NCBI GenBank assembly: GCA_004295885.1
Contig: SEDG01000553.1
Coordinates: 1-5,294, forward strand
Direction of reading: 5' to 3'
Source of the DNA: Pedobacter sp.
GTDB lineage: Bacteria; Bacteroidota; Bacteroidia; Sphingobacteriales; Sphingobacteriaceae
Length of the DNA stretch: 5,294 nucleotides
Under the pieces are notes generated by a model that searched no databases, was not told where the DNA came from, and worked only from the letters and a program-made list of their open reading frames with translations. Of the stretch, positions 1-5,294 are shown piece by piece. The translations under genes were made by a program, and so were the position numbers. Each line of letters starts with the position of its first letter. The stretch's first letter is position 1.

Positions 1-512
1 ACATCCTTCGAGACCACTGCTCCAGCGGCAACCACCGCATTTTCTCCGATGGTTACTCCGGGAAGTATGGTTGCTCCCGCTCCAATCCAGGCATTTTTTT
101 TGATGTGGATAGCCTTCGGAACCAACGAATGTCGGTCGTCTCGTGAGGTTGGATGCCCTTCAGATAATATACTTACTTTCGGAGCAATGAATACATCGTC
201 CTCAATGGTAATTCCTCCTAAACCCAAAAACACACAATCGAAATTGATGAATACATTTTTACCAATTTTCGTATGCTTTCCGTAATTTATGTACAAAGGC
301 GTAAATACATTAACCGTACTATCAATTGTTGACCCAACAATTTCGCTTAAAAAGCTTCTGATTTCTTGCGGTTCTGTTGCATTATTCATTTGAACCAATA
401 GTTTTTTTGTTGCAAAAGAAGCTTCCATCATTTGATGAGCGTCCGGATCGCTTGGTAAAATCGTCTCCCCATCGCGTAACCTCTTAAAAATATTCATTGT
501 GTTCATACCCAT
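1..512 (-). CDS. Maltose/galactoside-type O-acetyltransferase (hexapeptide-repeat family), 3' end outside window
   Basis: This is a partial gene reading leftwards off the window edge, with 170 codons visible. It is predicted to be a cytoplasmic enzyme that moves an acetyl group from acetyl-CoA to a sugar hydroxyl; the substrate is not readable from sequence. Residues 7-45 resemble the N-terminal Mac domain (FKRLRDGE, then SDPD and LLVQMNN). From about residue 65 hexapeptide repeats build a left-handed beta-helix, ending in WIGAGATILPGVTIGENAVV (142-161). The family's catalytic histidine is H120 in SEGHPTSRDD, equivalent to His115 of E. coli galactoside acetyltransferase (family knowledge). 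About 15-25 residues should be missing beyond D170, including the usual VPAK-type end. In-frame ATGs lie at 512, 506 and 497; a start at 506 or 497 would suit the possible promoter at 525-532 better, because 512 leaves almost no leader. The gene is divergent from the araC-type gene, which may control it (inference). Confidence 0.88.
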   Translation of the reverse strand, partial: MGMNTMNIFKRLRDGETILPSDPDAHQMMEASFATKKLLVQMNNATEPQEIRSFLSEIVGSTIDSTVNVFTPLYINYGKHTKIGKNVFINFDCVFLGLGGITIEDDVFIAPKVSILSEGHPTSRDDRHSLVPKAIHIKKNAWIGAGATILPGVTIGENAVVAAGAVVSKD

Positions 513-524
513 AATTTTGTAAGA

Positions 525-532
525 CAAAGATA
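525..532 (-). promoter_or_regulatory. Possible Bacteroidota -7 box for the acetyltransferase
   Basis: On the minus strand the sequence reads TATCTTTG, an exact fit to the Bacteroidota -7 consensus TAnnTTTG, just upstream of the acetyltransferase starts. Transcription would begin about 7 nt further on, near 518. That leaves a very short leader to the ATG at 512 and a more normal one to 506 or 497. No good TTTG -33 element lies 19-21 bp upstream; the only TTTTG is 9 bp away. The call therefore rests on one box and could be chance in AT-rich DNA. Confidence 0.3.
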
Positions 533-571
533 AAAGGTTTTCAAAAGTGTTATGTTACATTTATTTCGTAA

Positions 572-588
572 GTAATGTCAAATATTAC
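572..588. promoter_or_regulatory. Inverted repeat in the divergent control region, candidate operator
   Basis: GTAAT (572-576) and ATTAC (584-588) form a perfect 5-bp inverted repeat around a 7-bp AT-rich spacer. A second small perfect palindrome, ATGT-T-ACAT, lies at 552-560. Both sit between the divergent acetyltransferase and AraC-type genes, where a regulator of both would be expected to bind. AraC proteins usually bind direct repeats rather than perfect palindromes, and short AT-rich palindromes arise often by chance, so this is only a candidate. Confidence 0.2.
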
Positions 589-622
589 CTATTAACCATT
601 AATTGTTCTATTTTTACTTAAT

Positions 623-1438
623 ATGTCGACAAATCAAAAAGTTATGCTCCGCAAAGCGGTCTCAGGAAGTGAATTCCCAATAGATTTTAACATCAGGTTT
701 CATACACATATTTATTGCCAAGGTGGAAGCCTGAAATTTGTCTTTAACGGCAGGCCATATCAAAGTAAAAAAGGTGAGTTTATCTTTTGGCTGGCAGGTA
801 GCAATGTTTCGGCCTTGTCTTTTTCACAAAGTTTTAAGGCCACGATTCTATTTGTAGATAGCGATTTGCTCACGGCAAGTTTGCCTAGCGCCACGGCGAG
901 CATCGACAGCATCATACATGCTAAAGAATATCCAATTTTGCATCCGGATAAAAAAGACAAAGAGAAAATCCTGAAAAATTTTATGTTGCTGTACGATATG
1001 TCGCAGGAAACAAACCATCGGTTCTATGAAGAAGCCCTTAAGCTCCAAATGCAAATTTTCTTATTGGAAATGTGGCACATTTTTGAGGACGAACTCGACA
1101 GGAGAAAACGAAGTTTGCAAAGCGGAACCCTTTACGAACAGTTTATACAATTGGTACAGGAACATTGTATCAAACAGCGGGAAGTACGGTTTTATAGTGA
1201 TAAGCTAAATATCACACCCAAATACTTAAATTACATTTGCAAGGTTAATACCAGAATAACGGCATCTGAATGGATACAGCGTAACGCAAAAGAGCGGATC
1301 ATAGTATTGTTGCAAAATAAGAAGCTTAACATCTCCGAAATAGCTGATGAAATGGATTTTTCGAGCCGTTCATTCTTTACCCGTTATGTAAAGAAATTGC
1401 TTGGTGTAACGCCAAAGGAATACCGGGAGCGAATTTGA
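623..1438 (+). CDS. AraC-family transcriptional regulator
   Basis: This complete 271-residue protein is a predicted cytoplasmic DNA-binding regulator. Residues 1 to about 165 form a cupin-like sensing region with no recognisable ligand signature (FHTHIYCQGGSLKFVFNGR near 26-44), followed by a helical linker rich in charged residues. The C-terminal AraC domain has two helix-turn-helix units: residues 188-218 (FYSDKLNITPKYLNYICK) and 236-271, where ISEIADEMDFSSRSFFTRYV is followed by the family signature GVTPKEYR. Length and layout match the many Bacteroidota orphan AraC regulators. The start follows an A/T-rich leader with no Shine-Dalgarno site, as is usual in this phylum. It is divergent from the acetyltransferase gene, which is the most likely target besides itself (inference). 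The Moco genes lie 243 bp downstream on the same strand and need not be connected. The ligand is unknown. Confidence 0.92.
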   Translation: MSTNQKVMLRKAVSGSEFPIDFNIRFHTHIYCQGGSLKFVFNGRPYQSKKGEFIFWLAGSNVSALSFSQSFKATILFVDSDLLTASLPSATASIDSIIHAKEYPILHPDKKDKEKILKNFMLLYDMSQETNHRFYEEALKLQMQIFLLEMWHIFEDELDRRKRSLQSGTLYEQFIQLVQEHCIKQREVRFYSDKLNITPKYLNYICKVNTRITASEWIQRNAKERIIVLLQNKKLNISEIADEMDFSSRSFFTRYVKKLLGVTPKEYRERI

Positions 1439-1530
1439 TTCACCTATAAATTAGCTAGCTAGACGCTTGGCGGGCGTATCAATTGGCGAGCTGTTTGATT
1501 CAAGGATGACTTGGCATATAAAAATTTAAA

Positions 1531-1548
1531 ACAAGACAACTGTCCTGT
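1531..1548. repeat. Imperfect inverted repeat, weak hairpin
   Basis: ACAAGACA (1531-1538) and TGTCCTGT (1541-1548) pair in 7 of 8 positions around a 2-nt centre. A T5 run follows 6 nt later at 1555-1559, and on the opposite strand the hairpin is followed by TTTTA. It could be a weak terminator for the AraC gene or an operator, but the mismatch, the tiny loop and the gap before the T run make it poor as an intrinsic terminator. Confidence 0.2.
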
Positions 1549-1573
1549 ATCCGATTTTTCGACTGCCAGCTAT

Positions 1574-1643
1574 GTTCCGCCTTCCTGACTTCTTTTACCC
1601 TTCGTTCATCGGTCTTTCCAACATTCGAACTTGCAAACTTCCC
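1574..1643. repeat. Pyrimidine-rich degenerate repeat tract
   Basis: The plus strand is strongly C/T-biased and repeats short related units: CCTTCCTGACTTC, CCCTTCG, GGTCTTTCC, GAACTTGC and AAACTTCCC. Read on the minus strand these are purine-rich units of the GGAAGT/GGAAAG type. I recall similar purine-rich degenerate spacers in Pedobacter-type genomes, but cannot confirm a family here. It is non-coding in appearance and its function is unknown. Confidence 0.3.
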
Positions 1644-1681
1644 TACGTAAAAAAAAATAGCTAAATTCCCAGCTTAAAGCA

Positions 1682-2071
1682 ATGAAAGAAATCAACGACA
1701 TATTAAAAGCTTATGCCAAAGCACAGCAAGAGAATAAGAGATCGGCATTAGCTACAGTCGTTAAAGTAGAAGGTTCTTCCTATCGTAGACCAGGCGCCAG
1801 AATGTTGGTTACCGAAGATGGGGTATTAACCGGCGCCATCAGTGGTGGTTGTTTAGAGGGAGATGCCTTGAAAAAAGCACTTTCAGCGATTCATCAACAA
1901 CAGAAAAAACTGGTTACTTATGATACTACGGATGAAGATGATGCCAAATTTGGCGTACAGTTAGGCTGTAATGGGATTGTATACATTTTATTTGAACCGA
2001 TAAATAATCAAGAGGCCAATAATCCAATCGATATATTAAAAGCTTTATTCCCAATGCAAATAGGGTTTTAA
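1682..2071 (+). pseudogene. xdhC: XdhC family protein, N-terminal fragment (gene broken by internal deletion)
   Basis: XdhC-type proteins bind Moco, help sulfurate it and hand it to xanthine-dehydrogenase/aldehyde-oxidase-type enzymes (family knowledge). This 129-residue piece carries a complete XdhC_CoxI domain: VEGSSYRRPGARML (29-42), the signature GAISGGCLEGD (51-61) with C57, and FGVQLGCNGIVYILFEP (90-106). It matches the family up to about NPIDILKAL (114-122), then runs into out-of-frame residues PMQIGF and stops. The usual protein is about 350-390 residues with a C-terminal Rossmann domain. The end of that domain follows immediately in another frame (2050-2433), so this is one gene with its middle removed rather than a natural single-domain protein. 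It is the first gene of the operon. The leader is A-rich with no Shine-Dalgarno site. A stand-alone XdhC_CoxI domain could still fold, so residual function cannot be excluded. Confidence 0.8.
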
Positions 2072-2433
2072 TCGCAAAACCTAATGAGGTAATGGATAAA
2101 ATTGAAATTGATGAACAAACGGCATTTGCATTAATGACCCACAATTACAACTATGATACAGAACTGCTAAATTTGCTTTTAAATACCAATGCGCCTTATA
2201 TCGGTACGCTCGGACCGAAGAAAAAACTGATTAAAATGTTGGAGGATTTAAACCTCAACACTGAAGAAAATCAGAATCGGGTTCATGGCCCTATCGGTTT
2301 AGACATTGGTGCAGAAACCGCAGAAGAAATTGCCATCTCCATCATCGCAGAAATTAAAGCGTTTTTTGCAGGTGCAAATGCTACCTCATTAAAAAACAAA
2401 AAGAATTCCATCCATACTCACCAAATAAACTAA
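2050..2433 (+). pseudogene. xdhC: XdhC family protein, C-terminal Rossmann-domain fragment
   Basis: This is the end of the same gene, in a different frame from the N-terminal piece. Family similarity begins upstream of any start codon: reading from 2050 gives PNANRVLIAKPNEV before the first ATG at 2092. From that ATG 113 residues can be read, with EIDEQTAFALMTHNYNYD (5-22), the YIGTLGPKKK loop (36-45) and GPIGLDIGAET (66-76), which are classic marks of the XdhC C-terminal domain. The glycine-rich nucleotide-binding loop that opens this Rossmann fold (family form like FGAGH) is absent, so an independent protein from 2092 would lack its cofactor site. No ribosome binding site is evident there. 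The TAA stop is 3 bp before the nucleotidyltransferase ATG, so the original coupling to the next gene is preserved. Confidence 0.82.
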
Positions 2434-2436
2434 GAA

Positions 2437-3027
2437 ATGGAGAACGGCATCATCATATTAGCGGCAGGAAACTCGAGCAGACTAGGGAAACCCAAACAAT
2501 TGTTAACTTTCCAAGGCAAATCCCTATTGCAAATAGCAACAGAAGCGGCTATTGAAACTGAAGCGAACGCTATCGTGACGGTGTTGGGCGCTTTTGCTAA
2601 GGAGATCTTCGCAGCACATCAGCATCCTCATATCAATTACATCATCAACGAAAGCTGGGAAAAGGGTATGTCTACGAGCATCAATGCTGGTTTGGTCGAA
2701 TTACTAAGGCTTAATCCTGCGCTAGACAATGTAATCATCATGGTCGCCGATCAAGCATTTTTATCTTCGTCAATATTAACGCAGTTAATAGCAAAAAAAG
2801 AACAGACCCAATATCCCATCATCGCAAGCAATTATGGCAACACCATCGGCACGCCAGTTTTGTTTAACAAGAAATACTTTGCAGCTTTAATGAACTTAAT
2901 TGGTGATACCGGAGCGAAACACCTCCTGCAACAACACCCTAACGAAGTAGCAACCATCAACTTCGAAAAAGGGTTGATTGATATAGATACGGAAGCAGAT
3001 TACGATAATTTAACGAAACAAAAATGA
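2437..3027 (+). CDS. mocA: MocA/MobA-like molybdenum cofactor nucleotidyltransferase
   Basis: This complete 196-residue protein has a single GT-A-like NTP-transferase domain. MocA-type enzymes join CTP (MobA joins GTP) to molybdopterin-bound Mo, giving the dinucleotide cofactor; it acts in the cytoplasm. Visible motifs are LAAGNSSRLGKPKQLL (8-23, nucleotide/phosphate loop), GMSTSINAGL (77-86), the metal-binding aspartate region MVADQAF with D105 (102-108), GNTIGTPVLF (134-143), GDTGAKHLL (156-164) and IDIDTEADY (181-189). The GNTIGTP and GDTGAK motifs and the XdhC neighbour favour the MocA/PucB branch, serving xanthine-dehydrogenase-type enzymes, over MobA for DMSO-reductase-type enzymes. CTP rather than GTP use is inferred. 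Its ATG is 3 bp after the xdhC stop, and its TGA overlaps the moaA ATG in an ATGA. It appears intact, unlike its two neighbours. Confidence 0.88.
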   Translation: MENGIIILAAGNSSRLGKPKQLLTFQGKSLLQIATEAAIETEANAIVTVLGAFAKEIFAAHQHPHINYIINESWEKGMSTSINAGLVELLRLNPALDNVIIMVADQAFLSSSILTQLIAKKEQTQYPIIASNYGNTIGTPVLFNKKYFAALMNLIGDTGAKHLLQQHPNEVATINFEKGLIDIDTEADYDNLTKQK

Positions 3028-3467
3028 TAGCAGATTCTTTCGGACGGGTACATGATTACTTACGGATATCACTAACGGATAACTGTAATTTCCGCTGCTT
3101 TTATTGCATGCCCGAAGAGGATTATGATTTTACGCCTGCTTCCAGATTAATGCAACCTGAAGAGATTTTAACCTTGGCGAAGTTATTTGTAGCACAAGGC
3201 GTTAAAAAAATAAGGTTAACGGGTGGCGAGCCACTGGTACGTAAGGATGCCGCAGAAATCATTGCCAACCTAGGGAAATTGCCAGTCGAATTGGTCATTA
3301 CCACCAACGGCACCAGAATTGCAGAACTGTTACCTACCCTTTTAGCTGCTGGCATTAAATCCATCAACATTAGTTTAGATACTTTACAGCCTGAGAAATT
3401 CATGCTCATCACCCGTCGCGATCTTTTCCATCAGGTACGAAAAAGAACTAGGTGGTCAACTCCATAA
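3024..3467 (+). pseudogene. moaA: GTP 3',8-cyclase MoaA, N-terminal fragment (gene broken by internal deletion)
   Basis: MoaA is the radical-SAM enzyme that, with MoaC, turns GTP into cyclic pyranopterin, the first step of Moco synthesis. This piece has the start of the radical-SAM barrel: LRISLTDNCNFRCFYCMP with C21, C25 and C28 (CxxxCxxC for the SAM iron-sulfur cluster), LTGGEPLVR (65-73), ITTNGTR, and ISLDTLQPEKFMLITRRDLF. Similarity ends at about FHQV (135-138). The last residues RKRTRWSTP are out-of-frame readthrough to the stop. Intact MoaA is about 320-335 residues; the second half of the barrel and the C-terminal cysteines that hold the GTP-binding iron-sulfur cluster are gone, so the fragment cannot be an active cyclase. 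The true C-terminus is found just after it in another frame (3436-3531). The start overlaps the mocA stop by 4 nt (ATGA), indicating translational coupling. Confidence 0.85.
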
Positions 3468-3531
3468 ACATTTTGAGCAGATTGATACCAACACCCTACA
3501 AAACAGAAGCATGATTACCATTGGAGGATAA
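3436..3531 (+). pseudogene. moaA: MoaA extreme C-terminal remnant
   Basis: In the frame other than that of the N-terminal piece, 31 residues are read before TAA at 3529: YEKELGGQ, then HFEQIDTN, then LQNRSMITIGG. MoaA proteins characteristically end in an RSM-x-x-IGG tail, and Bacteroidota members have a K/E-LGGQ segment shortly before it (family knowledge). There is no start codon or ribosome site for this piece, so it is only a remnant of moaA. It lies 7 bp before the moeA ATG, the spacing expected between intact moaA and moeA. Confidence 0.75.
3523..3528 (+). promoter_or_regulatory. Shine-Dalgarno-like site deciding the moeA start
   Basis: GGAGGA lies 10 nt before the ATG at 3539 and also encodes the last two glycines of the MoaA remnant. 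It supports starting moeA at 3539 rather than at the in-frame TTG at 3521, which lies upstream of and partly within this site. Strong Shine-Dalgarno sites are uncommon in Bacteroidota, and this one may exist only because of the glycine codons. Confidence 0.4.
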
Positions 3532-3538
3532 ACCTAAC

Positions 3539-4717
3539 ATGATTACCGTAGCCGAAGCAAAATCAATAATCCGTAATAACATCACTCCCTTAGCAGCCAT
3601 CAATGTAAGTTTGGCGCAAGCTGCTGGACATATTTTAGCTGCCGACGTTTATGCCAGCTGTGATATTCCTGCATTCAGGCAATCGTCTATGGATGGTTAT
3701 GCCTTAAAGTTTGAGGAAGAGCTAAAAGAGTTAACCATCACAGGTGAAATGGCAGCTGGAGCTCCCGCAAAATCAACACTAAATGCTGGAGAAACACATC
3801 GAATATTTACTGGCGCACCATTGCCTGAAGGAGCAGATACAGTCATCATGCAAGAGAAAGTCACCCTAGAAAATGGCAAGATTTTACTTCAAGACCCTAA
3901 CCTTAAAAAGGGGTTAAACGCCCGAGAAAAAGGTTCTGAAATTGCTGCTGGAGATTTAGCAATGAGCAAGGGCAACCTGTTAACACCCGCAGCCATTGGT
4001 TTTTTGGCTGGGATTGGCGTTACAGAATTAACTGTTTTCCCAATGCCCAAAGTGGCCATTATTGTAACAGGTAAAGAATTACAAAAACCTGGACTGCCAC
4101 TTAACTTCGGCCAAGTATACGAATCCAATTCTTACTCACTTACTGCAGCCTTAAAAAATGAAGGCATCTCTGAGATTACTGTATTTGAAGCTGACGATGA
4201 ACTTGATATTTTAACAAATATACTCAACGAAGCACTGGCAACGGCCGATGTGGTATTACTAACTGGAGGCGTAAGTGTGGGCGATTATGATTTCGTAATT
4301 GAGGCTTCGCAACAATGTAGCATCGAACAGTTGTTCCATAAAGTGAAACAGAAACCTGGCAAACCGCTGTATTTCGGTAGAAAAGAGCAAAAATTAGTAT
4401 TCGGACTGCCTGGCAACCCATCCTCTGTATTGAGCTGTTACTACAATTATGTTTTACCGAGTTTGAAACAGTTATCCCAGAAAGAAACTACCGTAATAGA
4501 ATTGATAGCAAGGCTTGCGGTAGCTTATCAAAAAGCAAAAGGGTTAACATATTTCCTAAAAGGCTCCTATAAAGACGGCAAGGCCACGCCACTAACTGCA
4601 CAAGACTCTTATCGCCTAAGTTCTTTTGCCCAAGCCAACTGTTTAATTAGTTTGCCCGAAGAAGAAGAAAGTTTTGAGGAAAACCAATCGGTTACCATCC
4701 TATTATTACCAAACTGA
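3539..4717 (+). CDS. moeA: Molybdopterin molybdenumtransferase MoeA
   Basis: This complete 392-residue cytoplasmic enzyme inserts molybdate into adenylylated molybdopterin to give Moco, the step before the nucleotidyltransferase acts. The family's four-part layout is all present: PAFRQSSMDGYA (44-55), FTGAPLPEGADTVIMQE (90-106), the MoCF-binding domain from about 170 with VTGKEL (176-181), YESNSYSL (194-201), LTGGVSVGDYDF (241-252), KPGKPLYFG (272-280) and FGLPGNPSSVL (288-298). A C-terminal beta domain with RLSSFAQANCLI closes the protein. Length is normal (about 390-410). I chose ATG 3539 because homology begins with ITVAEAK, it follows the moaA stop by 7 bp and it has GGAGGA upstream; an in-frame TTG at 3521 would add six residues. 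The next gene starts 2 bp after its stop. No defect is seen, although its pathway partner MoaA is broken in this copy. Confidence 0.95.
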   Translation: MITVAEAKSIIRNNITPLAAINVSLAQAAGHILAADVYASCDIPAFRQSSMDGYALKFEEELKELTITGEMAAGAPAKSTLNAGETHRIFTGAPLPEGADTVIMQEKVTLENGKILLQDPNLKKGLNAREKGSEIAAGDLAMSKGNLLTPAAIGFLAGIGVTELTVFPMPKVAIIVTGKELQKPGLPLNFGQVYESNSYSLTAALKNEGISEITVFEADDELDILTNILNEALATADVVLLTGGVSVGDYDFVIEASQQCSIEQLFHKVKQKPGKPLYFGRKEQKLVFGLPGNPSSVLSCYYNYVLPSLKQLSQKETTVIELIARLAVAYQKAKGLTYFLKGSYKDGKATPLTAQDSYRLSSFAQANCLISLPEEEESFEENQSVTILLLPN

Positions 4718-4719
4718 TT

Positions 4720-5294
4720 ATGCAAGAATCCTTTATCTTTTTTTACATTCTGCTTTTCGTTGTTGCTTTTTTATATGCATCTGTTGGTCATGGTGGGGCG
4801 AGCGGTTACTTGGCCCTAATGGCTATTTTCGCGATTTCTCCTGCCGTGATGAAACCTACTGCCCTATTGCTTAACCTTTTTGTATCATCAACCTCCTTTA
4901 TACAATTTTATAGAGGCGGGCATTTCAAATGGAAATTGTTTTGGCCTTTTGCCCTCGCCTCCATTCCGCTTTCTTTTGTAGGTGGTATGATGGCGATTGA
5001 AAGTTCCATTTATAAAAAAATATTGGGTGTGTTACTGCTCATTCCAGTCATCAGGTTTTTCTTTTTCAAAAATACCGACGCAAAAGATTTTAAAGCTGCT
5101 AACATTCCTCTATCCTTATTAGTTGGAGGTATTATTGGGCTCTTATCAGGAATGATTGGTATTGGCGGAGGTATAATCCTCTCCCCTGTTATTTTATTGT
5201 TAAAATGGGCCGATCAAAAACAAACAGCTGCCATCAGCGCTGCTTTTATTTTTGTAAACTCTGTTGCAGGTTTGGGCGGCCAACTCATCAAAGG
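4720..5294 (+). CDS. TSUP (TauE/SafE) family membrane permease, 3' end outside window
   Basis: This is a partial gene with 191 codons visible. TSUP proteins are inner-membrane transporters linked in various bacteria to export or uptake of sulfite, sulfonates and related anions. The sequence shows the family's internal duplication: a first hydrophobic helix (about 5-22) followed by VGHGGASGYLALMAIF (22-37), then later LLSGMIGIGGGIILSPVILL (141-160), each with the glycine-rich re-entrant motif. Other hydrophobic segments are near 46-62, 73-93, 101-116 and 169-187. Full-length members are about 240-270 residues, so one or two helices are missing on the right. The ATG is 2 bp after the moeA stop, so it belongs to the Moco operon. 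A role in handling a sulfur oxyanion or other anion tied to molybdoenzymes is inference from position only. Confidence 0.88.
   Translation, partial: MQESFIFFYILLFVVAFLYASVGHGGASGYLALMAIFAISPAVMKPTALLLNLFVSSTSFIQFYRGGHFKWKLFWPFALASIPLSFVGGMMAIESSIYKKILGVLLLIPVIRFFFFKNTDAKDFKAANIPLSLLVGGIIGLLSGMIGIGGGIILSPVILLLKWADQKQTAAISAAFIFVNSVAGLGGQLIK

Larger units (their letters stand above)
1439..1681. other. Gene-free spacer between the AraC gene and the Moco operon
   Basis: No convincing coding region is visible on either strand. The first part (1452-1477) holds the 10-bp palindrome TAGCTAGCTA and a weak ACGC/GCGT stem. The middle holds an imperfect hairpin (1531-1548). The rest (about 1574-1643) is pyrimidine-rich. 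An A9 run lies at 1649-1657, shortly before the xdhC start. The operon promoter should be here, but I see no sequence fitting TTTG-N19-21-TAnnTTTG. A Moco riboswitch is not recognisable. Confidence 0.6.

Noticed and set aside
49..285. Plus-strand open frame of 78 residues
   Set aside because: It lies wholly antisense to the acetyltransferase, whose hexapeptide repeats are unmistakable; the plus-strand product shows no family features.
556..616. TACATTTA (556-563) and TATTTTTA (609-616) as -7 boxes for the AraC gene
   Set aside because: Each lacks the final G of TAnnTTTG and has no good -33 partner; the second would place the transcription start on the ATG itself.
1494..1524. TTTG (1494-1497) plus TATAAAAA (1517-1524) as the operon promoter
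   Set aside because: The spacing is right at 19 bp, but the downstream box matches only the TA of the -7 consensus.
1439..1681. Moco riboswitch upstream of the operon
   Set aside because: No recognisable aptamer stems or conserved loops are seen; the only inverted repeats are short and imperfect.
2044..2095. Programmed ribosomal frameshift joining the two xdhC parts
   Set aside because: No slippery heptamer is visible at the join, and a frameshift would not supply the missing Rossmann-fold residues.
1926..2144. Minus-strand open frame of 72 residues across the xdhC join
   Set aside because: It is antisense to recognisable XdhC sequence on both sides of the break, with no motif or ribosome site of its own.
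3521..3538. TTG start for moeA
   Set aside because: It would add six residues unlike the family, overlaps the MoaA tail and the GGAGGA site, and a normal ATG follows at 3539 where homology begins.
4674..4874. Plus-strand open frame of 66 residues overlapping the moeA end and the permease start
   Set aside because: It overlaps two well-supported genes in another frame, and its product has no recognisable features.

Overview
The window looks like chromosome of a Bacteroidota bacterium, most likely Sphingobacteriaceae (Pedobacter-like). The basis is low-to-moderate GC, A-rich leaders with few Shine-Dalgarno sites, one sequence that fits the Bacteroidota -7 box (TAnnTTTG), and the style of the proteins. 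The genus is inferred from memory of protein families, not from a search.

Left part (1-1438): two divergent genes share a control region of about 110-125 bp. On the minus strand is the 5' part of a maltose/galactoside-type O-acetyltransferase, a left-handed beta-helix enzyme that runs off the left edge. On the plus strand is a complete AraC-family regulator of 271 residues. Intergenic part (1439-1681): 243 bp without a gene, holding small palindromes and a pyrimidine-rich quasi-repeat but no convincing promoter.

Right part (1682-5294): a tightly packed plus-strand run for making and maturing molybdenum cofactor (Moco). The order is xdhC (loading/maturation factor for xanthine-dehydrogenase-type enzymes), a MocA/MobA-like nucleotidyltransferase (adds a nucleotide to Moco), moaA (first step, radical-SAM GTP 3',8-cyclase), moeA (molybdenum insertion) and a TSUP (TauE/SafE) membrane permease cut by the right edge. 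Gene spacings are 3, -4, 7 and 2 bp, as expected of one co-transcribed, translationally coupled operon.

The main observation is that two of these genes, xdhC and moaA, are each broken in the same way. The N-terminal third to half and the extreme C-terminal part are clean, the middle is missing (roughly 100-130 codons in xdhC and 150-165 in moaA, judged from usual family lengths), and the two remaining parts lie in different frames. The neighbours mocA and moeA look intact, as does the visible part of the permease. Either this is recent loss of Moco synthesis by internal deletions, or the sequence has two assembly collapses. I found no mobile element, CRISPR array, RNA gene or clearly new system.
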